Shown: in pieces, positions 52,544 through 61,294 of the stretch
Numbering within the stretch: position 1 is the stretch's first letter
Layout: each line of letters begins with the position of its first letter
Source: Methylomonas sp. ZR1
GTDB lineage: Bacteria > Pseudomonadota > Gammaproteobacteria > Methylococcales > Methylomonadaceae
DNA length: 64,000 bases
Assembly (NCBI RefSeq): GCF_013141865.1
Contig: NZ_RCST01000001.1
Span: 5,056,262-5,120,261, forward strand
Direction: 5' to 3'
Position numbers and translations under genes: made by a program
Notes under the pieces: model-generated
What the model was told of the DNA's origin: nothing
Seen by the model: only the letters and a program-made list of their open reading frames with translations
The model's database searches: none

Positions 52544-54124
52544 ATGAAAAATACTATAAAAATGCTGAATAAATCCCTACTGGCGAGTTCTATCGCCATG
52601 CTGTTGTCATCCGGAGTGGCGATGGCAAAATCCGACGACTTTCATAAACTCTATCAAGACAATTGTGCCAGCTGCCACGGTTCCGATCATGGCGGTTATC
52701 TGGCGCCGGCGCTGAACTCGGCGACTTTGAAAGGCCGCAGTCCCACCGCTTTGCGCACCATCGTAATGGCCGGCAGCTTCGACACCTTGATGCCTCCGTT
52801 CTACGGCAAACTGAGCGACGACGAAATTCGCGGCGTGATCAAACATCTGCAAGAAACGCCAAAACAACCCAATCCGGCTTGGACGATAGACGATATGAAA
52901 AAGTCGTTGAAAGTCTATGTCAAAGACGAAAGTACATTACCGGCCAAGCCGACTTTTCAAATTGACGATAAATTTGAAAACTTGATTGGCGTCGCGGCGC
53001 GCGGCAAATATGGCCGTGGCGAAGGCTCCAAAGCCATCTTTATTAACAGCTCCACCCATCAAAAAGTCGGCGAAGTACCGACCGGCACCGCTGCGCATAT
53101 TATCGATTTCAACCCGGCCAATCCGCGCTGGGCTTATGTAAAAACCGATACCGCCGAGATTTTTAAAGTCGATTTGTATTCCATGCAAGCGGTGCGCAGC
53201 ATCAAAACCGGCTGGAACGGCCCAGGCATGGGCGTTTCGCGCGACGGCAAATACATCATGGCCGGTTCTTTCGTTCCGCATAACGCCGTGATTCTGAATG
53301 CAGACACTCTGGAGCCGTTGAAAACCTTTGAACTAGAAGGCACCGATCCCGACGGCAAGCACGTTTCCTCTGACTCCGGCATGATCATCGGCACCCCGTA
53401 TGCGGACATTTTCGCGATTGCGCTGGAAAATGCCGGACAGGTTTGGGTGATTGATTTGAACAAAGAGGGTTTCCCGGTCACCCGGATCGAGAATGTCGGT
53501 CGACATTTGCATGATGCCTTCCTGACCCACGGCGGCAAAAAATTGATGATTGCTTCTTACGACGACAGCATCGTTGCGGCCATCGACCTGGAAAAGCGCG
53601 AGATTATTAAAAAACTGGAAGCCGGTTGTGTGCCCCATGTGGGCGGCGGTTCTGCGGTGAAAGTTGACGGACGTACTTTGGGCTTTGGTACCAATTTCGG
53701 TGATTGCGATAAAACGGTGGTCAGCGTTTGGGACCTGGACAAAATGGAAGTCGTCAAACAAGTACCGGTTTCCGGCGGCACCGAATCGCCCGCTGCGCAT
53801 GCCAACGCCCCTTATGTGGCGGTTGACATCATCAGCAAGGATAGACGCGCCCGCACTGTACAGTTGATCGACAAGAAAACCCTGGAAGTGGCTAGAACCC
53901 TGGATGTCGGCGGCCACGCCTACTTCCCGGAATATAGCGCCGATGGCAAATTCCTGTATATCAGTGCCGGTTACAACGGCGACGAAGTGGTGGTGTACGA
54001 TTCCAACACCTTGCAAAAAGTCGCCAGCGTACCGATGGAAAGCCCCGCAGGTATCTTCTCGCGCGGCCGGGTTAAATACATGACCCGCGGCTTGTCGCCC
54101 GACGAAATGGAGCAATCAAAATGA
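52544..54124 (+). CDS. Cytochrome cd1 (nitrite reductase NirS-like)
   Basis: A 526-residue periplasmic protein with a signal peptide (about 1-28). The N-terminal cytochrome c domain binds heme at CASCHG (41-46) and has a late MPPF as possible Met ligand. The C-terminal eight-bladed propeller resembles the heme d1 domain: TAAHIIDF (axial His place), GRHLHDAFLTHGG and CVPHVGGGSA keep the two active-site His of NirS. Overall it is divergent from Pseudomonas NirS (568 residues) and NirN is also possible. NirS reduces nitrite to nitric oxide; NirN oxidises the d1 precursor. It overlaps the next gene (ATGA) and heads the heme d1 operon, which fits NirS. No NirN copy is seen. Confidence 0.78.
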   Translation: MKNTIKMLNKSLLASSIAMLLSSGVAMAKSDDFHKLYQDNCASCHGSDHGGYLAPALNSATLKGRSPTALRTIVMAGSFDTLMPPFYGKLSDDEIRGVIKHLQETPKQPNPAWTIDDMKKSLKVYVKDESTLPAKPTFQIDDKFENLIGVAARGKYGRGEGSKAIFINSSTHQKVGEVPTGTAAHIIDFNPANPRWAYVKTDTAEIFKVDLYSMQAVRSIKTGWNGPGMGVSRDGKYIMAGSFVPHNAVILNADTLEPLKTFELEGTDPDGKHVSSDSGMIIGTPYADIFAIALENAGQVWVIDLNKEGFPVTRIENVGRHLHDAFLTHGGKKLMIASYDDSIVAAIDLEKREIIKKLEAGCVPHVGGGSAVKVDGRTLGFGTNFGDCDKTVVSVWDLDKMEVVKQVPVSGGTESPAAHANAPYVAVDIISKDRRARTVQLIDKKTLEVARTLDVGGHAYFPEYSADGKFLYISAGYNGDEVVVYDSNTLQKVASVPMESPAGIFSRGRVKYMTRGLSPDEMEQSK

Positions 54125-54432
54125 AGATGACTCATTTTACAGTGTCGCTGCTGGCGGGGCTCCTTGCCGCCGGTAGCGCGCAGGCTACCAGTTTGTATGT
54201 CGGTCAAGCCAAGGCCGGTACGGTGTGCGCGCAATGTCACGGTATTCGAATGCCCAGCGCCGACGCGCCGTTTCCACCGTTGGGCGGCCGCGATCCCGAG
54301 TATTTGAAAACCGCGATCAAACAATATCGCGACAAAACTCGGAAATCCGACATTATGAATGCGATCGCCGGTTCGCTGACCGATGCCGAAATCAACGACA
54401 TCGCCGCGTATTACGGCAGCGTTAAGCCCTAG
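54121..54432 (+). CDS. c-type cytochrome, small periplasmic carrier
   Basis: A 103-residue class I cytochrome c. The signal peptide ends near AQA (20-22), heme attaches at CAQCHG (Cys36, Cys39, His40) and a C-terminal helix (AEINDIAAYYGSVKP) is typical. PFPPLGGRDPEYLKTAIKQY resembles the c5/NirM group. It probably delivers electrons to the cd1 protein encoded just before (4-base overlap). NirM and NirC differ in detail, so no symbol is given. Confidence 0.85.
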   Translation: MKMTHFTVSLLAGLLAAGSAQATSLYVGQAKAGTVCAQCHGIRMPSADAPFPPLGGRDPEYLKTAIKQYRDKTRKSDIMNAIAGSLTDAEINDIAAYYGSVKP

Positions 54433-54435
54433 TCA

Positions 54436-54738
54436 ATGCGTTATTGCTGGGTGTTGATCGGCTTGCTATCCACCTGCGCCGTTGCGGAACAACCCAATCC
54501 GCAACGGCAGCAGGAGCTGTTGAATATGCTCAAGCATGATTGCGGCTCCTGCCATGGCCTGCCGCCGAAAGGCGGCTTGGGGCCGTCGTTGATGCCGGAA
54601 GCGCTGGCTGGCAAAAGCGACGCTCTGTTGGCGGATGCGATTCAAAACGGTCGAGCAGGCACGGCTATGCCGCCGTGGACGAGTTTTTTGACTGTCGATG
54701 AAACTGCTTGGCTGATTCAACAACTAAGAACGCGCTGA
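54436..54738 (+). CDS. Small c-type cytochrome (NirC-like)
   Basis: A 100-residue periplasmic cytochrome with a signal peptide (about 1-18), heme site CGSCHG (Cys36, Cys39, His40) and TAMPPW with a Met that could be the sixth ligand. NirC is a similar small cytochrome coded in nir clusters of Pseudomonas and can donate electrons to NirS or act in heme d1 insertion. It lies 3 bases after the previous cytochrome gene. Confidence 0.82.
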   Translation: MRYCWVLIGLLSTCAVAEQPNPQRQQELLNMLKHDCGSCHGLPPKGGLGPSLMPEALAGKSDALLADAIQNGRAGTAMPPWTSFLTVDETAWLIQQLRTR

Positions 54739-54822
54739 AGGCTGTTTTCGCAGTAGCTAGGCCTAATCGCCTAATGGGCAGATTTACTTCTTGAATGATC
54801 GACGCTAAATAACACGCGCCCT

Positions 54823-56001
54823 ATGAAACTTTCTTATTCCCGAAGTCTCCTGATTTTCCTGTTGTCGTCTGCGCTACCCGGTCATGCGGAGCTCAGAGCC
54901 ACCGGCGATCTCGGCGTAGTGATTGAACGCGAAACCGGCAGCATCCAGATCGTCAATACCACGAAGCCCGCCTCGTTGAGCCATATCCAAGGCTTGGGCG
55001 ATTTGTCTCACGCTTCGATAGTGTTCTCCCGCGATCAGCGCTACGCCTATATATTCGGCCGCGATGGCGGTTTGACCAAGATCGATTTGCTGCAAGACAA
55101 AATCGAAAAACGCATCATCCAGGCCGGCAACAGCATCGGCGGAGCGATTTCTCAGGACGGCAAAGTGATTGCGGTTTCTAATTACACACCCGGCGGCGTT
55201 AAGCTGTTCGACGCGGTGACGCTGGAACAACTGGCCGAAATCCCCGCGATTTACGGCGAAGACAATAAATTATCCAAAGTGGTCGGCTTGGTTGACGCGC
55301 CTGGTCAACGCTTCGTTTGCAGTCTGTTCGAAGGCAACGAAATTTGGCTGATTGATGCTAAAAATCCGCGTCAGCCCGTCGTGAAAAAATTTAAAGACAT
55401 CGGCAAACAACCTTACGACGCCTTATTGACGCCGGATGGCCATTACTATGGCGCTGGATTGTTTGGTGAAAAAGGTTTGGCTTTGCTGGATTTGTGGCAG
55501 CCGGAAAAAGGTGTCGAACATATTCTCGAAGATTACGGCAAAGACGATGAACAAATGCCGGTCTATAAGATGCCGCACCTGGAAGGTTGGACCGTGGCCG
55601 GCGACTGGTTGCTGGTGCCGGCAGTGGGATTGCATGAGGTGTTGGTGATCGACACCCGCGAATGGGAGTTGGTCAAGCGTATTCCGGTGGCTGGCCAGCC
55701 CGTGTTTGTTACCTCGCGGCCGGATGGTCGGCAAGTTTGGGTGAATTTCGCCTTTCCGGACAATCAAACCGTGCAAGTGATCGATTTGAAAGATTTTAAT
55801 GTGCTTAAAACACTGCAGCCCGGCAAGGCCGTGCTGCACATGGAATTCAGTCCGCGCGGCGAATCGGTATGGCTGGCGGTGCGCGACGAGGACCGGGTGA
55901 TGGTTTATGACACTGAGACCTTTGCCGAAACCGCCCGCCTGCCGGCGCAAAAACCCAGTGGGATTTTCTTCACTGATCGCGCCAATCGCATAGGTTGGTA
56001 A
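54823..56001 (+). CDS. nirF: NirF, heme d1 biosynthesis protein
   Basis: A 392-residue periplasmic propeller protein with an N-terminal signal (ends near HAE, about 23). It shares the d1-domain fold of NirS without a c-heme: HASIVFSRDQRYAYIFGRDGG, PGGVKLFDAVTLEQLAEIPA, GKQPYDALLTPDGHYYGAGLFGEKG and the end KPSGIFFT. NirF binds precursor and is thought to catalyse a late step after the decarboxylases and NirJ. It starts 84 bases after the small cytochrome gene and overlaps none. Confidence 0.92.
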   Translation: MKLSYSRSLLIFLLSSALPGHAELRATGDLGVVIERETGSIQIVNTTKPASLSHIQGLGDLSHASIVFSRDQRYAYIFGRDGGLTKIDLLQDKIEKRIIQAGNSIGGAISQDGKVIAVSNYTPGGVKLFDAVTLEQLAEIPAIYGEDNKLSKVVGLVDAPGQRFVCSLFEGNEIWLIDAKNPRQPVVKKFKDIGKQPYDALLTPDGHYYGAGLFGEKGLALLDLWQPEKGVEHILEDYGKDDEQMPVYKMPHLEGWTVAGDWLLVPAVGLHEVLVIDTREWELVKRIPVAGQPVFVTSRPDGRQVWVNFAFPDNQTVQVIDLKDFNVLKTLQPGKAVLHMEFSPRGESVWLAVRDEDRVMVYDTETFAETARLPAQKPSGIFFTDRANRIGW

Positions 56002-56002
56002 C

Positions 56003-56458
56003 ATGTTGGCACCCTTGCACAAACGCTTGCTCAACGACTATCAACAGGATTTTCCGTTGAGCCCGACCCCCTACCGCGACATTGCCGAACAGCTTGGCGT
56101 CAGCGAGGATGAGGTGTTAAATGCGTTTCAAACTTTATCCGAACAGCAGATGATCAGCCGCATCGGTCCGGTTATCGCGCCCAATAGCATCGGTAATAGC
56201 GCGCTGGTGGCGATGGCGGTGCCGGAATTTGATTTGGCGAGGGTCGCCGAGTTGGTTAGTGCTTATCCAGAAGTTAATCACAACTATGAGCGCGAAAATC
56301 GCTTCAATTTGTGGTTTGTATTGATTGCGGACAGTGAGGCTCATCTTAAATCTGTGATTGCGGATATCGAAACTCAAACCGGCTATCCGGCGATGCTGCT
56401 ACCGATGCTGGCCGACTATTTCATCAACCTGGGATTTGAGCTAAACCTGCATGATTGA
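56003..56458 (+). CDS. nirD: NirD-type siroheme decarboxylase subunit
   Basis: A 151-residue AsnC/Lrp-like protein without transcription role: helix-turn-helix-like start (LLNDYQQDFPLSPTPYRDIAEQLGVSEDEVLNAFQTL) and a Lrp-like ligand domain with VNHNYERENRFNLWFVLIA. NirD, L, G and H together decarboxylate siroheme to didecarboxysiroheme in heme d1 synthesis. It starts 1 base after the nirF stop and overlaps nirL by 8. NYER and HNYE-type His are conserved in active family members. D/L/G/H naming follows gene order. Confidence 0.88.
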   Translation: MLAPLHKRLLNDYQQDFPLSPTPYRDIAEQLGVSEDEVLNAFQTLSEQQMISRIGPVIAPNSIGNSALVAMAVPEFDLARVAELVSAYPEVNHNYERENRFNLWFVLIADSEAHLKSVIADIETQTGYPAMLLPMLADYFINLGFELNLHD

Positions 56459-57017
56459 CGCGATCGATTATCAACTAATTGCCGCCGTTCAAACCGGTTT
56501 GCCAATTGCGGCGAGGCCATATGCCGCAATAGCGGAGCAATTGGCTATAAGCGAGCAGGATGTAATCGAGCGTTTGGCCCGCTTGAAGGTTCAGGGTTTA
56601 ATCAAGCGGTGGGGCGTGGTGGTCAAGCATCGCCAACTGGGTTACCGGGCCAATGCGATGATTGTGATGGATGTTCCGGACGAGCGGGTAGCTTGGGTCG
56701 GCGCGTTGATCAGTCAGCAAGCTTGCGTCAATCTGTGTTATCAACGCCCGCGCCAAGGCGAAATCTGGCCGTATAACCTGTATTGCATGATTCATGGCAA
56801 GACCCGGGACGTGGTGTTGGAACAATGGGCCGAACTGCGGCATGCCTGCAATCTATGCGAGTATCCATTCGAAGTATTGTTTAGCCGGCGCTGTTTTAAA
56901 CAGCGTGGTGCTCTATATGCTCGCCCCAATCGCGATGGGGCCGTTCCCTCTATTGCCGGAGAGAGCAGGACTGAGGAGATTAAAAACAAGCAGTCTTTTG
57001 GTATGCACTTCGCCTAA
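56451..57017 (+). CDS. nirL: NirL-type siroheme decarboxylase subunit
   Basis: A 188-residue Lrp-like protein (YQLIAAVQTGLPIAARPYAAIAEQLAISEQDVIERL, LGYRANAMIVMDVPD, CVNLCYQRPRQGEIWPYNLYCMIHGKTRDV). CYQRPR and the Trp-Pro-Tyr-Asn pattern are shared with nirH and differ from nirD and nirG. The tail after 160 is low in conservation. It starts within nirD (8-base overlap) and ends 2 bases before nirG. Confidence 0.87.
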   Translation: MIDAIDYQLIAAVQTGLPIAARPYAAIAEQLAISEQDVIERLARLKVQGLIKRWGVVVKHRQLGYRANAMIVMDVPDERVAWVGALISQQACVNLCYQRPRQGEIWPYNLYCMIHGKTRDVVLEQWAELRHACNLCEYPFEVLFSRRCFKQRGALYARPNRDGAVPSIAGESRTEEIKNKQSFGMHFA

Positions 57018-57019
57018 AC

Positions 57020-57463
57020 ATGGACGCCATAGACAAAGCCATTATCAACCGCCTGCAACAAGGCTTCCCGGTTTGCGCAGCACCCTATCAACGAGTTGCC
57101 GAGGAATTGGGGCTTGTGGAAGCCGAGTTACTCTCAAGATTGCAAAACATGCTGGCCGATGGTGTGTTGTCGCGCTTTGGGCCTATGTATCATGCCGAAC
57201 AAATGGGCGGCGCCTTGACTTTGGCGGCCCTGAAAGTACCGGAGGCGCGCTTCGACGAAGTAACCGAAATCGTCAACAGCTTCCCGGAAGTGGCGCATAA
57301 CTATGCCCGCAATCATTTATTAAATATGTGGTTTGTGTTGGCGACCGAGCAACCCGAACAGGTAGCAACGGTCATCGCGGAAATCGAACGCCTAACCGGT
57401 CTGACTGTCTACAACATGCCGAAGATCAGCGAATACTACGTTGGCCTGCAATTGGAAGCCTAA
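57020..57463 (+). CDS. nirG: NirG-type siroheme decarboxylase subunit
   Basis: A 147-residue protein like NirD (FPVCAAPYQRVAEELGLVEAELLSRL, EVAHNYARNHLLNMWFVLAT). The HNYARNH block is the partner of HNYEREN in nirD. It completes one of the two subunit types of the decarboxylase. The stop TAA overlaps the next ATG by one base (TAATG). Confidence 0.88.
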   Translation: MDAIDKAIINRLQQGFPVCAAPYQRVAEELGLVEAELLSRLQNMLADGVLSRFGPMYHAEQMGGALTLAALKVPEARFDEVTEIVNSFPEVAHNYARNHLLNMWFVLATEQPEQVATVIAEIERLTGLTVYNMPKISEYYVGLQLEA

Positions 57464-57942
57464 TGCCCATCGACGAGATAGACCGCCAAATTATCCAAGC
57501 CACCCAGTCTGGATTGCCGTTAGTTCGCGAACCGTATCAAGCCGTTGCCGAGCAACTTGGCTTATCTGTCCAAGCTGTCATGTTGCACCTGGCTGAGATG
57601 CAACAGACCGGAGTTATCCGCCGCATTGCTGCGGTGCCCAATCATTACAAACTGGGTTACCGCTATAACGGTATGACGGTCTGGGATGTCGAAGATGGGT
57701 ACGTCGACGAACTGGGACAAAAAGTGGCCATGCTACCGTTTGTCAGTCATTGCTATCAGCGCCCCCGGCATTTGCCGGAGTGGCCCTACAACCTGTTCGC
57801 CATGGTGCACGGCAAGACCGAACAGGATGCCGGCGAGCAAGTGGCTATCATTGCCGAACTATTGGGTGCGCAAGCACGCAGCCACGAGGTGTTGTACAGC
57901 ACTAAAATTCTAAAAAAAACCGGTTTAAGAATCGGAGGATAA
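57463..57942 (+). CDS. nirH: NirH-type siroheme decarboxylase subunit
   Basis: A 159-residue NirL-like subunit (LPLVREPYQAVAEQLGLSVQAVMLHL, LGYRYNGMTVWDVEDGYVDELG, CYQRPRHLPEWPYNLFAMVHGKTE). The start at 57463, immediately overlapping the nirG stop, is chosen; a longer reading from 57328 would lie inside nirG. nirD and nirG resemble each other, as do nirL and nirH, so the four are two paralogous pairs. It ends 3 bases before nirJ. Confidence 0.9.
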   Translation: MPIDEIDRQIIQATQSGLPLVREPYQAVAEQLGLSVQAVMLHLAEMQQTGVIRRIAAVPNHYKLGYRYNGMTVWDVEDGYVDELGQKVAMLPFVSHCYQRPRHLPEWPYNLFAMVHGKTEQDAGEQVAIIAELLGAQARSHEVLYSTKILKKTGLRIGG

Positions 57943-57945
57943 AGC

Positions 57946-59085
57946 ATGTTCAGACTAAGCCAATACATGCGCGAACTGCTGCATCCAACCCCGTTGACGG
58001 CGCCACGCAAGCCGCCGGGACCTGTGGTGATCTGGAATTTGATCCGCCGTTGCAATTTAACCTGCAAGCATTGCTACACTACCTCTGCCGACATCAATTT
58101 CCCCGGCGAATTGAGCACGCCGGAAATTTACACGGTGATGGATGACCTGAAGGCGTTTAAAGTTCCTGTGCTGATTCTGTCCGGCGGCGAGCCGCTGCTG
58201 CATCCGGATATTTTTGCTATCTCGCAACGTGCTCGCGACATGGGGTTTTATGTCGCTTTGTCGAGTAACGGCACCTTAATTAATCCATCTAACATCAAGC
58301 AAATCGCAGCCATTGACTACCAATATATCGGCGTTAGCCTGGATGGTATTGGCCAGACCCATGACACGTTCCGCCAGAAGCAAGGTTCGTTCGAGGCGTC
58401 GCTGGCCGGTATTCGTTTATGCCGTGAACACGATATTAAAGCCGGCGTCAGGTTTACGCTAACTCAAGACAACGCCCACGATTTCGAAGGTCTGTTGCAA
58501 TTGATGGACGACGAAGACATAGATAAATTCTACCTGTCGCATTTGAATTACGGCGGTCGCGGTAACAAAAACCGTAAGGACGACGCCGAGTTTCAGTTGA
58601 CCCGCAAAGTCATGGACAGCTTGTTCGAAAAGTCTTTAAATTGGGAGCAGCAAGGTTTGCACCGCGAGGTAGTGACCGGTAACAACGACGCTGACGCCGT
58701 GTATTTTCTACATTGGGTCAAGCGCCGCTTTCCTGAGCGCGCAGAGCATATTCGAACCAAACTGGAACAATGGGGAGGCAATGCCTCCGGCGTCAACGTC
58801 GCCAATATTGACAATCTCGGTAATGTCCATCCAGATACGTTTTGGTGGCATTACGGCTTGGGCAATGTGCGTAAACGACCTTTCTCCGAAATCTGGGTGG
58901 ACGTCAATGATCCGTTGATGGCCGGATTGAAAGCGTCGCCGCGGCCGCTGAAGGGACGCTGTGGTGAATGTCATTATCAACGCATCTGCAACGGTAATAC
59001 GCGGGTTCGCGCGCAGCAAATGACGGGCGATTTTTGGGCCGAGGACCCGGGCTGTTATCTGTTGGACGAAGAAATTTTTGCTTAG
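57946..59085 (+). CDS. nirJ: NirJ, radical SAM heme d1 synthesis enzyme
   Basis: A 379-residue radical SAM enzyme with a cluster motif CNLTCKHC (Cys36, Cys40, Cys43), VLILSGGEPLLHPDI, and a C-terminal SPASM-like cysteine region (GRCGECHYQRICNGN, then DPGCYLL). NirJ removes two propionate side chains from didecarboxysiroheme to give the heme d1 precursor with oxo groups. It ends the cluster; nirE, which makes precorrin-2, is not in the window and may be encoded elsewhere, e.g. as a siroheme enzyme. Confidence 0.94.
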   Translation: MFRLSQYMRELLHPTPLTAPRKPPGPVVIWNLIRRCNLTCKHCYTTSADINFPGELSTPEIYTVMDDLKAFKVPVLILSGGEPLLHPDIFAISQRARDMGFYVALSSNGTLINPSNIKQIAAIDYQYIGVSLDGIGQTHDTFRQKQGSFEASLAGIRLCREHDIKAGVRFTLTQDNAHDFEGLLQLMDDEDIDKFYLSHLNYGGRGNKNRKDDAEFQLTRKVMDSLFEKSLNWEQQGLHREVVTGNNDADAVYFLHWVKRRFPERAEHIRTKLEQWGGNASGVNVANIDNLGNVHPDTFWWHYGLGNVRKRPFSEIWVDVNDPLMAGLKASPRPLKGRCGECHYQRICNGNTRVRAQQMTGDFWAEDPGCYLLDEEIFA

Positions 59086-59101
59086 ATGGGCTTGAGTTTG
59101 G

Positions 59102-59599
59102 TTAGGTTTGACCTTGGTGCATCAATGCACATGGGATGCTCCACAGCAATTTAGCCGAAGCTTGAGCCGAAAAATCGGCATCCAATCGAGTCAGAGAGGC
59201 TTTTTTGATAACAATGTTGTCGGCAGTCATGCCCAGAAGCCGGGAAATGGTAATCGAAAAGTCCGGTTCGTGCCCGACTAGCCATGCGTCGCTTATGCCG
59301 CGCTGGGCGAGTTTGCTAAGTTCGGTGAGTATAGTGGGTGTAGCTGTTTCGATTGCCAACCAACTAACGGTTTGCGGGGCTGGGCTGCCAGGCAGGCTTT
59401 GGTTGAGAATCCTTGCGGTCTGTTGGGCGCGTAACAGCGGACTGCAATAAATTGATTCCGGAATTAAGCCGTTGGCCAAACAAAATGCAGCGATGCGTTT
59501 TACCTGCTTTTCGCCTTTATCGATTAAGGCTCTGTCCGCGTCGGGCAGCGATAAGCCGCCAACTTCTGCTGTAGCGTGTCTGAGGAAGGTGATAAGCAT
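59102..59599 (-). CDS. sixA: Phosphohistidine phosphatase SixA
   Basis: A 165-residue member of the histidine-phosphatase family: RHATAE (catalytic His8) at the N-terminus, CSPLLRAQQTARIL, and a late VGHEPDFS with the second His. SixA dephosphorylates phosphohistidine in HPt domains or PTS proteins. The gene lies convergent to nirJ and divergent from erpA. Confidence 0.9.
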   Translation of the reverse strand: MLITFLRHATAEVGGLSLPDADRALIDKGEKQVKRIAAFCLANGLIPESIYCSPLLRAQQTARILNQSLPGSPAPQTVSWLAIETATPTILTELSKLAQRGISDAWLVGHEPDFSITISRLLGMTADNIVIKKASLTRLDADFSAQASAKLLWSIPCALMHQGQT

Positions 59600-59774
59600 G
59601 GTTGGTCTCCTTGTCGGACAGTTTTAACTGGAATCTTCGGTTATCGACACGTTTGGGCTTTCGGCGAAGCAACGGAGTGTGTTTAAGTTCCAGCTAAATT
59701 TAGCGCAAATAGTTGCCTGGTTGTTACGCCTTTAGGGCTTTAACCTCTAGCCTGGGAAATATAGTGGATAATTC

Positions 59775-59803
59775 TTGACTGAATTACTAGGTATAGTCAT
59801 AAT
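59775..59803 (+). promoter_or_regulatory. Sigma-70 promoter of erpA with possible IscR type-1 box
   Basis: TTGACT (59775-59780) and CATAAT (59798-59803) are separated by 17 bases and lie 34 bases before the erpA start. The stretch TTCTTGACTGAATTACTAGG around the -35 resembles the 5' part of the IscR type-1 site (YYGACTRWWWYA), and erpA is an IscR target in Escherichia coli. The 3' half matches poorly, so the IscR part is weak. Confidence 0.5.
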
Positions 59804-59836
59804 CGCTCAATCTTTCAATTGCTTATAGAGTTTTAT

Positions 59837-60169
59837 ATGTCCGATCCTATTGTTTTTACCGACAGTGCAGCGCAAAAAGTAGCGGGTTTAATTCAGGAAG
59901 AGGGTAACGATAATCTTAAGCTCAGAGTTTATATCAGCGGTGGCGGCTGTTCCGGATTTCAGTATGGTTTTACCTTTGACGAAGAGGTGAATGACGACGA
60001 TACGCAAATCCTCAAAGACGGTGTGACAGTGCTGATCGATTCGATGAGTATTCAGTATCTTAGCGGTGCCGAAATCGATTACAAGGAGGACTTGTCTGGT
60101 GCGCAATTCGTGATTCGCAATCCAAATGCGACCACTACCTGCGGTTGCGGCTCGTCTTTCTCAGCTTAA
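59837..60169 (+). CDS. erpA: Iron-sulfur cluster insertion protein ErpA
   Basis: A 110-residue A-type carrier. The cluster ligands are Cys38 in [11 protein letters not shown], Cys102 and Cys104 in TTCGCGSSF. It delivers Fe-S clusters to apoproteins, notably IspG/IspH. The start at 59837 (MSDPIVFTD) follows GAG; an upstream Met at 59819 would add six atypical residues. Its 3' end overlaps the convergent anmK by 9 bases. Confidence 0.96.
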   Translation: MSDPIVFTDSAAQKVAGLIQEEGNDNLKLRVYISGGGCSGFQYGFTFDEEVNDDDTQILKDGVTVLIDSMSIQYLSGAEIDYKEDLSGAQFVIRNPNATTTCGCGSSFSA

Positions 60170-61294
60170 GCCGTTTTTACCCGGATAAATCCCACCTAAT
60201 ACCACGGGCGTAGCTGCGCCCGTGACGCTGCATAGATTTCCCGGCAAATTGTTCAGGGTTTGCCGTGCCAGCCAGGCAAAAGCAATCGCTTCGACATGGT
60301 CCGGGTCGATTCCCCGTTCCGCTGTCGACGTTACAGACATATCCATACTTTTCCGTAACAGCTTCATCAATTGGCCGTTATGTGCTCCGCCGCCGCAAAT
60401 CAAGGTTTGCAAGGTATTTGGCGCATATTGGCGAATGGCATCGGCGATAGTATCGGCGCTGAATTGACAGAGTGTGGCTTGAATATCTTCGGGCTCAAGG
60501 TCTGGAAATAAGCTGAGCTTTTGCTGTAACCATGCAGGCGAAAAATATTCCTTGCCAGTGCTTTTCGGTGGCGCTAGCCGGAAATAATCGTCGTCACTTA
60601 AAGCATCGAGCAAGGCAAGGTGGGCTTTGCCCTTGGCTGCCCAATCGCCATTACGGTCATAAGGCTGGTTGCAATGTTTTTGACACCACCAGTCCATCAA
60701 ACCATTGCCGGGGCCGGTATCGAAGCCGATGACCGGTTTATCGTTTAACACCGTGATGTTGGCGATGCCACCAATATTGACGATGACTGTGGCTTGTGCT
60801 TCGTCGCTAAAAACCGCTTGATGAAAGGCTGGAACCAGCGGCGCGCCTTGGCCACCGACGGTAATATCGCGGCGGCGAAAATCGGCGACGGTGGTGATGC
60901 CGGTGATTTCGGCGATGCGATTCGGATCGCCGATTTGCAGAGAAAAGCCATTGGCAGTCTCCGGGGCGTGATAAACGGTTTGGCCGTGGCTACCGACAGC
61001 TTTGATTGCGCTCGCTGGGATCTGAGCGTTACTTAATAAAGTCAGCGCGGTTTCGCCGAATAAACGACCGATCTGGCTATCCAGCGAGCCGTAATCTGTT
61101 AATAAAACAGGTTGATTCGCTTGACTAAGCTTGTGAATTTTTTGCCGGAGTTCGGGGGGGAATGGTTGGTAATGGAATGCGACAAGTTGTATTTTGCCGT
61201 TGCTAAAATCCACAAGACCAGCATCGATACCATCGACGCTGGTCCCTGACATTAAGCCTATATAAAGCTCGGACACTGTATTAGTTTTGAGCAA
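60161..61294 (-). CDS. anmK: Anhydro-N-acetylmuramic acid kinase
   Basis: A 377-residue sugar kinase that phosphorylates and opens 1,6-anhydroMurNAc from cell-wall recycling to MurNAc-6-phosphate. [51 protein letters not shown] and [11 protein letters not shown] are diagnostic. The start is either TTG 61294 or GTG 61276; the first overlaps the preceding peptidase gene (translational coupling), so the exact start is open. Confidence 0.95.
   Translation of the reverse strand: MLKTNTVSELYIGLMSGTSVDGIDAGLVDFSNGKIQLVAFHYQPFPPELRQKIHKLSQANQPVLLTDYGSLDSQIGRLFGETALTLLSNAQIPASAIKAVGSHGQTVYHAPETANGFSLQIGDPNRIAEITGITTVADFRRRDITVGGQGAPLVPAFHQAVFSDEAQATVIVNIGGIANITVLNDKPVIGFDTGPGNGLMDWWCQKHCNQPYDRNGDWAAKGKAHLALLDALSDDDYFRLAPPKSTGKEYFSPAWLQQKLSLFPDLEPEDIQATLCQFSADTIADAIRQYAPNTLQTLICGGGAHNGQLMKLLRKSMDMSVTSTAERGIDPDHVEAIAFAWLARQTLNNLPGNLCSVTGAATPVVLGGIYPGKNGLS

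Noticed and set aside
53333..54115. 260-codon frame opposite the cd1 gene
   Set aside because: Antisense shadow; the cd1 frame has heme motif, signal peptide and homology.
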